Assembly (NCBI RefSeq): GCF_000233695.2
Contig: NZ_CM001488.1
Span: forward strand, 3,439,453-3,503,452
DNA: 64,000 nt
Direction of reading: 5' to 3'
From: Desulfobacter postgatei 2ac9
GTDB taxonomy: Bacteria; Desulfobacterota; Desulfobacteria; Desulfobacterales; Desulfobacteraceae
The notes below the pieces were generated by a model. It saw nothing but the letters and a program-made list of their open reading frames with translations, made no database searches and was not told the DNA's origin. Position numbers and translations under genes: made by a program. Of the stretch, positions 56,927 to 63,741 are shown piece after piece; position 1 is the stretch's first letter, and each line of letters opens with the position of its first letter.

Positions 56927-58021
56927 ATGAGAAAACTCCTTGTCACAGGCGGTGCCGGTTTCATCGGCACCAACTTCGTATATTACTGGCTCAACAAATA
57001 CCCGGAAGACCACATCGTGGTTTTGGACGCCCTGACTTACGCCGGCAACAGGGTCAACCTGATACGCGCTGAGAAAAATCCAAAATTTAAATTTGTCCAC
57101 GGCAACATTCTGGATCAACCCCTTGTGGAGACCCTGCTTAAAGATCACAACATTGACACGATTGTCCATTTTGCAGCAGAGTCCCATGTAGACCGATCCA
57201 TCCACGGCCCGGATGAATTTATCAACACCAATATTGTCGGCACTCACACCCTGCTCAAAGCCGCCAAAAAGATCTGGCTGGACTCGGGCAGTAAACCCCA
57301 CAGGTTCCACCATATTTCAACAGACGAGGTGTATGGCACATTAGGGCCTGATCACCCGCCTTTTACAGAGTTAACCCCCTATGCACCAAACTCACCCTAT
57401 GCAGCCAGCAAGGCATCCTCTGACCATTTGGTCCGGGCATACCACGAAACCTACGGCCTTGATACCACCATCAGCAACTGCTCCAACAACTATGGCCCCT
57501 TTCAGTTCCCGGAAAAACTGATCCCCCTTGTGATTATCAATATCCTGTTTAATAAACCCCTGCCAATATATGGTGACGGCAAACAGATCCGGGACTGGCT
57601 TTATGTAGACGACCACAACCGGGGTGTGGACCTGATATTGAGAAAAGGGAGACCCGGACAGACCTATAATATCGGCGGCACCAATGAATGGGCAAATATT
57701 GATATTGTGCATCTAATCTGCGACCTGTTGCTGGAACAATTTTCCAGCGATAAAAGCCTGTCTGAACGATTTGCCAAATCTGCGGCAGCACAGGCAAAAC
57801 ATCCAGCCACCTTGGTCTCCCACGTGAAAGACAGGGCAGGGCATGACCGGCGGTATGCCATCAATGCCGACAAGATCAAGGATGATCTTGGATTCATACC
57901 CGAAGAATCCTTTGAAACCGGCATCCGCAAAACCCTTACGTGGTTCCTGGAGCATCAACCATGGTGGAAGCAACTGCTGAATGAGTCATATAAAGACTGG
58001 ATTACGACAAATTATTCTTGA
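56927..58021 (+). CDS. rfbB: dTDP-glucose 4,6-dehydratase
   Basis: Converts dTDP-glucose to dTDP-4-keto-6-deoxyglucose for rhamnose and other surface sugars. Extended SDR with NAD loop TGGAGFIGTNF, DALTYAGNR, HFAAESHVDRSI, STDEVYG and the catalytic YAASKASSDHLVRAY (Tyr-x3-Lys); RDWLYVDDHNRG follows. 364 residues, complete. rfbA, C and D are not adjacent. Confidence 0.96.
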   Translation: MRKLLVTGGAGFIGTNFVYYWLNKYPEDHIVVLDALTYAGNRVNLIRAEKNPKFKFVHGNILDQPLVETLLKDHNIDTIVHFAAESHVDRSIHGPDEFINTNIVGTHTLLKAAKKIWLDSGSKPHRFHHISTDEVYGTLGPDHPPFTELTPYAPNSPYAASKASSDHLVRAYHETYGLDTTISNCSNNYGPFQFPEKLIPLVIINILFNKPLPIYGDGKQIRDWLYVDDHNRGVDLILRKGRPGQTYNIGGTNEWANIDIVHLICDLLLEQFSSDKSLSERFAKSAAAQAKHPATLVSHVKDRAGHDRRYAINADKIKDDLGFIPEESFETGIRKTLTWFLEHQPWWKQLLNESYKDWITTNYS

Positions 58022-58092
58022 ACCAATGCCCAGCCGTCGATGCTTGGTCCGGCTTCCCTTAACCCCTTGATGTTTTGAAAAAAGGCGATGAA

Positions 58093-59655
58093 GTGAATAA
58101 AAGGGAAATGAAAAAACTGCCCATTGGAATTTCAACGTTTTTTGAAATGATTAATGGAAACGCCTATTATGTGGACAAAAGCCAATATGTCCAATATCTG
58201 TGTGATTCCGGGAAGTACTATTTCTTCTCCCGTCCGCGTCGGTTTGGAAAAAGTCTTTTTGTCGATACCTTAAAATGCGCTTTTGAAGGGCAAAAGGACC
58301 TGTTCAAAGGCCTTTATCTTGAAAAGAATTGGGATTGGAAAGATACTTATCCCGTTATTTCAATTAGTTTTGCCGGTGGGCGTTTCTCCGACATTCAACA
58401 TCTGAATGACTTTTTTGAGGAGATTCTTACCGCTAATGCCCATCACGCCGGGGTGAATATATCAGGTTTGACGATCAACGGCCGATTCAAGAATTTGATT
58501 ACAGCAACCTTTGAAAAGACCGGCAAATCCGTTGTGATCCTAGTGGATGAATATGACAAACCTATCCTGGATCATATAGAAAACCCATCCAAAGCCGAAG
58601 AGATGCGAGACGGTCTTAAAAATTTCTATTCTGTCATCAAAGACAGCGACCGGTATATTCGGTTCTGCTTCATTACCGGGGTGAGCAAATTCAGCCGAGT
58701 CAGTATTTTCAGTGATCTGAACAATCTTGAAGATATCAGTCTCCAGCCTGAAATGGGGGCGCTTTGCGGCTATACGGAAAAGGAATTGACCGCGACCTTC
58801 CGCGAACGTCTTGACGGGGTGGATATAGACACGCTGCGGGAATGGTACAATGGGTACTCCTTTTTGGGAAAAGAAAGGGTTTACAATCCCTTTGATGTGC
58901 TGTTATTCCTGAAAAAGAGACAGTATGGCAACTACTGGTTTGAAAGCGCTACCCCCAGTTTTCTAATCAAACTCCTGTACCAAAACAAGGTGTACATTCC
59001 GGATCTATCACATATTGAGATAGACCAGGGCCTGCTTTCCGGGTTTGACCTTGCTCGTCTGCTTCCGGAGGCGGTACTGTTCCAATCAGGGTATCTGACG
59101 GTAAAATCAGTGGAAACACTGGCCCCGGGGCAGAGGATTTTCACATTGGATTATCCCAACCAGGAGGTGCGTGTCAGTCTAAATATGCATCTTCTGGATT
59201 ATTTCACGTCCGGTGGTGCTGTAACCGGCAGTCTGCGGTTGAAGATGTCAAAAGCACTGAAATTAAGGGAAATGGATAAGATACAAGTTTTGATTCAGTC
59301 TCTTTTTTCATCCATTCCCTGGGAATGGTACAGCGCCGGTGATCTGGACCGGTATGAAGGTTACTACGCCTCGGTTCTTTACGCGTTTCTGGCCTCTCTC
59401 GGGCTTGACCTTCATCCCGAGGAAAGCTCCAGCCATGGCCGTGCCGACCTGGTACTCAAAACAGATCAGACAGTATATGTAATGGAGTTCAAAGTCGTGG
59501 AAATCCTGGGGGACGGCAAAAAAGCCATAGATCAGATCCGGGAAAAAAGATACCATGATGCATATGTCCAGGCAGGAAAGGATGTGATTCTGGTGGGCAT
59601 CGACTTTTCAAGAAAAGAGCGCAACATCGTGGGATTCGCCTTTGAAGCGGCTTGA
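58093..59655 (+). CDS. AAA-ATPase-like / PD-(D/E)XK nuclease family protein
   Basis: 520 residues. The N-terminal two-thirds is the AAA_ATPase-like family (PF09820 type), with PIGISTFFEMI, VDKSQYVQYL and the P-loop FSRPRRFGKSLFVDTL, then VILVDEYDKPI as Walker B. The C-terminal part is a PD-(D/E)XK nuclease-like domain with HGRADLVLKTDQTVYVMEFK. These genes are multiplied in many anaerobes and their function is not known. I chose the GTG at 58093 behind AAAAGG; TTG 58075 and ATG 58108 are alternatives. A copy of its last ten codons occurs at 62146. Confidence 0.88.
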   Translation: MNKREMKKLPIGISTFFEMINGNAYYVDKSQYVQYLCDSGKYYFFSRPRRFGKSLFVDTLKCAFEGQKDLFKGLYLEKNWDWKDTYPVISISFAGGRFSDIQHLNDFFEEILTANAHHAGVNISGLTINGRFKNLITATFEKTGKSVVILVDEYDKPILDHIENPSKAEEMRDGLKNFYSVIKDSDRYIRFCFITGVSKFSRVSIFSDLNNLEDISLQPEMGALCGYTEKELTATFRERLDGVDIDTLREWYNGYSFLGKERVYNPFDVLLFLKKRQYGNYWFESATPSFLIKLLYQNKVYIPDLSHIEIDQGLLSGFDLARLLPEAVLFQSGYLTVKSVETLAPGQRIFTLDYPNQEVRVSLNMHLLDYFTSGGAVTGSLRLKMSKALKLREMDKIQVLIQSLFSSIPWEWYSAGDLDRYEGYYASVLYAFLASLGLDLHPEESSSHGRADLVLKTDQTVYVMEFKVVEILGDGKKAIDQIREKRYHDAYVQAGKDVILVGIDFSRKERNIVGFAFEAA

Positions 59656-59727
59656 TTTTTTTTGAATTATAAAGCCCCCATTTCGGGTGCTAATGTGATC
59701 ATTGCAGATTGAAACACGGAGGGCTGA

Positions 59728-59997
59728 ATGAATAAAAAACCTTATTTTATAAGAGCGGAATGGGATGACGAGGCAGATGTATGGGTGGCAAGCAGTGAGG
59801 ATGTCCTCGGCCTTGCAACTGAAAGTGCAACATTGGAAGGATTGATTGAAAAATTGAAAGTCATGATACCCGAGCTGCTGGAGGCCAATGGTGAGGATGT
59901 GGAACAGGAAATTCCATTTGTCGTGGATAATGCTATAAAATCAAGGCATACGGCAAACGCAGTCCTCAAACAAGCCGGTTTGCCAAAACAATTTTAA
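59728..59997 (+). CDS. DUF1902 (HicB-like fold) protein
   Basis: An 89-residue protein: FIRAEWDDEADVWVASSEDV and LGLATESATLEGLIEKL are the DUF1902 pattern, a partial RNase H fold seen in HicB-type antitoxins. A HicA-type toxin often sits beside such genes, but none is found here on either side. A GGAGG ribosome site is upstream. Could be an orphan antitoxin. Confidence 0.8.
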   Translation: MNKKPYFIRAEWDDEADVWVASSEDVLGLATESATLEGLIEKLKVMIPELLEANGEDVEQEIPFVVDNAIKSRHTANAVLKQAGLPKQF

Positions 59998-60033
59998 TCT
60001 TATCCTGATAAGGTGGTAACCATTTTAACGATA

Positions 60034-61317
60034 ATGCCCCCAAAGATCACTCACATTGGCGCTAAAGCGTGCGTAACCGGTTCCTGTCATCTGGTTCAGA
60101 CAAACCCTGACGACGACGGCAGCAGCGTAAATATCCTGGTGGACTGCGGCAATGCCCAGGGCAGCGACCCGGAACCACCCTTTGATCAATTTCCGGTGCC
60201 GCCGAAAAAGATTCACTACCTCTTTCTCACCCATGCCCATATTGACCACATCGGCAGGGTACCGGATCTTATAGATGCCGGATTCAATGGGGAAATTATC
60301 TGTACTCATGCCACCAAAGCCCTGCTGCTGCCCATGCTTCACGATGCCATGTCTTTTACCGGCAGGAACCCTGAAGCGATCCGGTATCTTGAACAGACCA
60401 TTGATGATCTGAGCTGGGGATTTGAGCTGCATGAAGAATTTGTTCTTGATCAGGGGATTTCATTTAAGCTTGGCAATGCAGGGCACATTTTAGGTTCCTG
60501 CTTTATCCGGTTTACCTTTCCCCTGAACACCGGAAACAACTACACTGTAATCTTTTCAGGAGATCTGGGATGTACTGACACCCCTATACTGCCGGACCCG
60601 GACCAACCGGAATCCTGCGACCTGCTTATTTTGGAATCCACTTACGGCGACCGGAACCATACCGGCAGAAAAGAGCGTATCCAATCCCTGACCCAGATCC
60701 TGGACAAAGCCCTGAGGGATAACGGAATTGTTTATATCCCTGCGTTTGCCCTGGGCCGCACCCAGGAGCTTATTTATGAACTGGACCGTATCAAAACAAA
60801 GGTGCCCGTGTTTATCGATTCTCCCCTGGGCCTTAAAATCACAGAAATTTATACCGGCCTGCAGAGTTTCTGGGACAAGGAAGCAAAAGCTCTTAAAGCT
60901 GCCGGAGATCATCCCCTGGATTTTAAAAACCTCTACTCAGTGGAAAACTTTCGGGATCACAGAAAACTTATGGAGATCAAGGGGCCTGCCATCATCATTG
61001 CAGGTTCGGGCATGTGCACCGGCGGTCGCATTGTAGACCACCTGGATCAGGGTCTGGATAACCCGAAAAACGATATCCTGTTTGTGGGATACCAGGCCAA
61101 GGGTACGCCGGGTCGCCGTATGATAGAAGGCAAAATTCCGGTAAAAGCCGCCATCCACACCTTGTCCGGTTATTCGGCACATGCCGACCAGGCCATGTTG
61201 ATCAACTGGGTAAAATCCATGCCCGAACCACCAAAGAAAATCACCCTGGTACACGGCGACCCCCATGCCCGCAGGGCCTTGGCCAATGCATTACAAAGGC
61301 ATTTGGGGGCCGGTTGA
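60034..61317 (+). CDS. MBL-fold beta-CASP ribonuclease-like protein
   Basis: About 427 residues. Metallo-beta-lactamase motifs: FLTHAHIDHIGRVPDL, HILGSC, FSGDLG, and beta-CASP motifs LLILESTYGDRNH, PAFALGRTQEL, GSGMCTGGRIVDHL and the C-terminal SGYSAHAD with LVHGDPHARRAL. This is the CPSF73/Int11-like RNA-processing family, probably an exo- or endoribonuclease in the cytoplasm. The ATG at 60034 matches the family start; a GTG at 60013 is in frame. Confidence 0.9.
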   Translation: MPPKITHIGAKACVTGSCHLVQTNPDDDGSSVNILVDCGNAQGSDPEPPFDQFPVPPKKIHYLFLTHAHIDHIGRVPDLIDAGFNGEIICTHATKALLLPMLHDAMSFTGRNPEAIRYLEQTIDDLSWGFELHEEFVLDQGISFKLGNAGHILGSCFIRFTFPLNTGNNYTVIFSGDLGCTDTPILPDPDQPESCDLLILESTYGDRNHTGRKERIQSLTQILDKALRDNGIVYIPAFALGRTQELIYELDRIKTKVPVFIDSPLGLKITEIYTGLQSFWDKEAKALKAAGDHPLDFKNLYSVENFRDHRKLMEIKGPAIIIAGSGMCTGGRIVDHLDQGLDNPKNDILFVGYQAKGTPGRRMIEGKIPVKAAIHTLSGYSAHADQAMLINWVKSMPEPPKKITLVHGDPHARRALANALQRHLGAG

Positions 61318-61389
61318 TGACAGATGGCTACATGGCATATCGAAAACCGTTGTAAGACGCCATGAGGCCATCAATGAAGATGTGTTGTT

Positions 61390-61404
61390 AACTGATTCAG
61401 AGTA
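61390..61404 (+). repeat. 15-bp direct repeat, left copy
   Basis: AACTGATTCAGAGTA, identical to 62115-62129. The two copies bracket the vapB-like/vapC remnant locus. Confidence 0.7.
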
Positions 61405-61485
61405 GTATCAACCGCTGAAACGATTATACAAAGCTGTGCCTTTGTGATATTTTACAGAAAATAAGACACTGAAAAGGAGGGCACA

Positions 61486-61713
61486 ATGCTTCGTGAAATA
61501 ATTAACCCCAAAAGCAATCAAATAGTCATTACGCTACCACCAGAGTTGGTTAACCAAGAACTTGAACTGTTAATTTTTCCAACTAAAAAAAATAAAAAAT
61601 ATGATACAAAAAAACTGATGGAATGTGTTTTTAAAAATGCAGAAACAACTGACGTCGAAGACAGTATCAATATAAACGATTTAATGAACGAAATGAATGA
61701 TGCATTATCTTGA
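61486..61713 (+). CDS. VapB-like antitoxin of a PIN toxin pair
   Basis: A 75-residue protein with a short beta-rich N-terminus (IVITLPPELVNQELELLIFP) and an acidic helical C-terminus (ININDLMNEMNDAL), the shape of small antitoxins. Ribosome site AAGGAGG. The strongest argument is position: a PIN-toxin start overlaps its 3' end by 17 bases. No DNA-binding family can be named with certainty. Confidence 0.6.
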   Translation: MLREIINPKSNQIVITLPPELVNQELELLIFPTKKNKKYDTKKLMECVFKNAETTDVEDSININDLMNEMNDALS

Positions 61714-61980
61714 TACGAATCTCCTTCAAAATTAAAAATACCCAAAGCACAAATTGAGAATACTTATTCACTATTCCAGAAATTTTGCCGGTACGAAATT
61801 GACTGTACAATCATGGATAATGTTTACTCTGTCGTTGCTGAACTGGAATACGGCAAGAACATCAATGATGTAATTCACCTGAAATTTGCCGAAAGATACT
61901 GTGAAAAGCTGATCACATTTGACAAAGATTTTAAACGTCTGTCACCGTTTTCTAAGATTTCTATTGAAGTTATCGCCTAA
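61697..61980 (+). pseudogene. PIN-domain toxin (VapC-like), internally deleted and frameshifted
   Basis: The 5' part reads MMHYLDTNLLQN and stops at 61733; YLDTN is the first Asp motif of PIN nucleases. In another frame, open from 61714 to 61980, follows ENTYSLFQKFCRYEI, then INDVIHLKFAERYCEKLITF and DKDFKRL, which are the central and last acidic motifs and the C-terminal strand of the same fold. Joined, only about 94 residues remain versus about 130, so some 40 residues are missing along with the frame. Confidence 0.75.
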
Positions 61981-62114
61981 ACCCTGCTTTCGAACTATAC
62001 GCCGAAACATTTAACGTACACCAAATAGAACTTAACTGATAAAATATGCCGGAAGGGAACACATGATTTTGTTTGCGGGGCTGCCACACTACAAGATGGA
62101 CCATTCATGAGAAC

Positions 62115-62129
62115 AACTGATTCAGAGTA
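62115..62129 (+). repeat. 15-bp direct repeat, right copy
   Basis: AACTGATTCAGAGTA, identical to 61390-61404, 725 bases away. Confidence 0.7.
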
Positions 62130-62145
62130 CTGTTAATTTTTCCAA

Positions 62146-62175
62146 ATCGTGGGATTTGCCTTTGAAGCGGTTTGA
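62146..62175 (+). pseudogene. Duplicated 3' end of the AAA/PD-(D/E)XK gene
   Basis: Thirty bases match 59626-59655 with two differences and encode IVGFAFEAV plus stop, the exact end of the 58093-59655 gene. Nothing else of that gene is present. Confidence 0.65.
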
Positions 62176-62226
62176 TCTTGTTTGATGAAAAGATCAATTA
62201 GTAACAAAATTACATGAGGAACCGTC

Positions 62227-62526
62227 ATGCCCCAAATTGATCGTAATCTAATCAAACGAATTGAAGCTCATAAAGATATTATAAAAGAAAAATTCTTTGT
62301 TGAGTCAATGTCAATTTTCGGCTCCATATCAAAAGGAACAGCAAAATCCGATAGTGACATTGATATATTAATCAGATTTAAAACCACACCAGGCCTTTTT
62401 GGATTCATTGATTTAAAACAATATCTGGAAGTTATTGTTGGACGCCCGGTCGATCTTGTAACAGAAAATGCCTTAAAAAAACAACTCCGCGATGATATTT
62501 TAAGGGATGCTGTGCATGTCGCATAG
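62227..62526 (+). CDS. MNT-type nucleotidyltransferase antitoxin
   Basis: A 99-residue minimal nucleotidyltransferase with FGSISKGTAKSDSDIDILI, that is GSxxxG followed by the Asp-x-Asp metal pair, and VGRPVDLVTENALKKQLRD at the end. Such proteins neutralise HEPN (DUF86) toxins by AMPylation in known MNT-HEPN pairs. The toxin gene normally overlaps the 3' end; here only its first eight codons remain. Confidence 0.9.
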   Translation: MPQIDRNLIKRIEAHKDIIKEKFFVESMSIFGSISKGTAKSDSDIDILIRFKTTPGLFGFIDLKQYLEVIVGRPVDLVTENALKKQLRDDILRDAVHVA

Positions 62527-62542
62527 AAGTTGGCAATTTTGA
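62516..62542 (+). pseudogene. HEPN (DUF86) toxin reduced to its first eight codons
   Basis: ATG at 62516 inside the end of the MNT gene opens MSHRSWQF and then stops. MSxRxWxxRLxDILEAI is how DUF86 HEPN proteins commonly begin, and the overlap is the usual one, so this looks like the stump of the toxin gene cut by a deletion that joined it to the hicBA locus. Confidence 0.5.
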
Positions 62543-62552
62543 TTTGAAAATA

Positions 62553-62745
62553 ATGGGAAAAAAGAAATACATATTTTTTTATGACAACGGGATGTGGTTG
62601 GGATATTGGGAAGATTTTCCAGACTACATGACCCAGGGTGTCACTCTGGAAGAACTTCAGACAAACTTAAAGGATATTTACCAGGATTTGACCGGGGGGA
62701 ACTATTCCCTGCGTACGCCATGTGGGTGAAATGGAAGTTGCATGA
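62553..62745 (+). pseudogene. hicB: HicB-like antitoxin with a one-base frameshift in a G6 run
   Basis: The frame from 62553 reads YIFFYDNGMWLGYWEDFPDY, then MTQGVTLEELQTNLKDIYQDLTGG, a typical short HicB. After six G (62694-62699) the frame gives a non-homologous end with a stop at 62727-62729. Reading one base fewer continues as TIPCVRHVGEMEVA and stops at 62743-62745, which is the usual HicB ending, with the stop overlapping the hicA ATG as ATGA. One extra G (mutation, slippage or sequencing error) explains it. A TTG at 62544 is an alternative start. Confidence 0.75.
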
Positions 62746-62849
62746 ACCGGAAGGATCTAATCCGGGATATTAAACGCATGGGGTGTATATTGATTCGACA
62801 TGGCGGAAAACATGACTGGTATCAAAATCCGGTTACAAAAGCATCTTAA
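62742..62849 (+). pseudogene. hicA: HicA toxin with premature stop
   Basis: Starts in the hicB stop (ATGA). It reads NRKDLIRDIKRMGCILIRHG then GKHDWYQNPVTKAS and stops at 62847. HicA proteins continue after this point with PVPRH...; the bases right after the stop encode PVPNH in the same frame, so a single change to TAA is visible, and the frame is then no longer HicA-like. The catalytic-region His (GGKHDWYQNP) is retained, but about 25 C-terminal residues are lost. Confidence 0.75.
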
Positions 62850-62875
62850 CCGGTTCCAAATCATGGGTCGTATTA

Positions 62876-62904
62876 TAATGGCACTCGTTATAGTTGTCAA
62901 TGCG
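62876..62904 (-). promoter_or_regulatory. Perfect-consensus sigma-70 promoter pointing left
   Basis: On the minus strand TTGACA, 17 bases, TATAAT. Transcription would start near 62868 and run antisense over the hicA and hicB remnants. No minus-strand gene lies in its path. Confidence 0.6.
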
Positions 62905-63145
62905 GATGTCAATCCCCCCGTCTTTGCTTTGGCCGCTGGCCAAAGGGAGCGCGGTAAGCGGGGAGTTGAAAACTCTGACATGAAAGATGGAAGTTTGCCT
63001 AAAAAAAGTTGGATTCAATATGACTATCCAACTTGGCGCAAAGCGCAAGGCTTTTGTTTTTGGTGATGTCGGAAACCGAAATCTCTAAAAATTTCAAACA
63101 ATAAGCGTGATCTGCGGCTATAACAGAAAAAAGTGGTAATTAAGT

Positions 63146-63253
63146 ATGGTGTCCACGGAATTTCCAAAACAGGACTATTTGGCTATAATAACAGCCTATT
63201 TACCGCGCAGGCAGGATTGGGAAAACGATTATAAAACAAGGAAGAAATCATGA
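63146..63253 (+). pseudogene. DUF4258 (RelE-like) toxin, C-terminal remnant
   Basis: The last codons read DYLAIITAYLPRRQDWENDY then KTRKKS, the invariant end of DUF4258 toxins (IITAY-P-W--D-K-R). The frame is closed upstream by a stop, leaving at most 35 codons of the usual 80-90. Its TGA overlaps the ATG of the YgiT-type gene, the standard order for this pair. Confidence 0.7.
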
Positions 63254-63462
63254 AATGTATGCATTGCCAGGGAACAATGGTTAAAGGTGTGGCCCCTTTC
63301 CACATTGATAAAAAAGGCTACCATTTGACATTGGATGAAGTCCCAGCCTGGATATGTCAACAATGTGGTGAATTTTATTTTGATGAGCCCCAGGTTGATT
63401 CTATCCAGGAGATCATCAGAAAGCTAGAAGATGGTACGGAGAGGCTTTCTGATGTGGCATAA
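63250..63462 (+). CDS. YgiT-type zinc-finger antitoxin
   Basis: A 70-residue protein with two CxxC motifs, MKCMHCQGTMVKG and ICQQCGEFYFDEPQ, and an acidic C-terminus. This is the YgiT/MqsA N-terminal zinc finger found as antitoxin next to DUF4258 toxins; it lacks the C-terminal HTH of MqsA. Its toxin upstream is reduced to a tail. The stop is 18 bases from the start of the structured RNA. Confidence 0.9.
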   Translation: MKCMHCQGTMVKGVAPFHIDKKGYHLTLDEVPAWICQQCGEFYFDEPQVDSIQEIIRKLEDGTERLSDVA

Positions 63463-63480
63463 TGTAAATTAATAAATAAT

Positions 63481-63740
63481 AGTCAACTACCCCCTCCTGA
63501 ATCACAGATTCAGAAGGGGCTTGTAAAAGCCCGAGTTGACTAGCCTGAGTCCTTGTTATCGGGGACTACGTTCGGCAGGATGTAGATACCTTTGGATATA
63601 TTCGCCAGTCCAAAGCACTATCGTGGCTCTGTAAAAGCCCTGTGAGGTAGGGGCGGTCAACCATATTGCGAAGCCTGCTGAACATTGGCGAGGCGAATCT
63701 TACCCCTCTTCGGAGGGCGTTGGTAACCGAAAGGTTTTTT
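63481..63740 (+). ncRNA. IscB-associated omega-RNA (HEARO-type)
   Basis: This 260-base stretch just before the IscB gene has no coding frame but is rich in helices: AGTCAACT (63481-63488) with AGTTGACT (63534-63541); a 12-bp hairpin CCCCT-c-CTGAATC-aca-GATTCAG-a-AGGGG (63491-63519); GGGCTT-gtaa-AAGCCC (63517-63532); CCCTC-TTCG-GAGGG (63704-63717); and AACC-GAAA-GGTT followed by four T (63725-63740). TGTAAAAGCCC occurs twice. Placement and structure fit the HEARO/omega-RNA that guides IscB. Outer limits are approximate; the guide would be just upstream of the scaffold's 5' end. Confidence 0.8.
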
Positions 63741-63741
63741 C

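Noticed and set aside
62800-63066. 88-codon plus-strand frame after the hicA remnant
   Set aside because: It overlaps hicA and runs through palindromic DNA (CTTTGGCC/GGCCAAAG at 62927-62945 and AAGTTGGAT/ATCCAACTT at 63006-63034); no recognisable protein.
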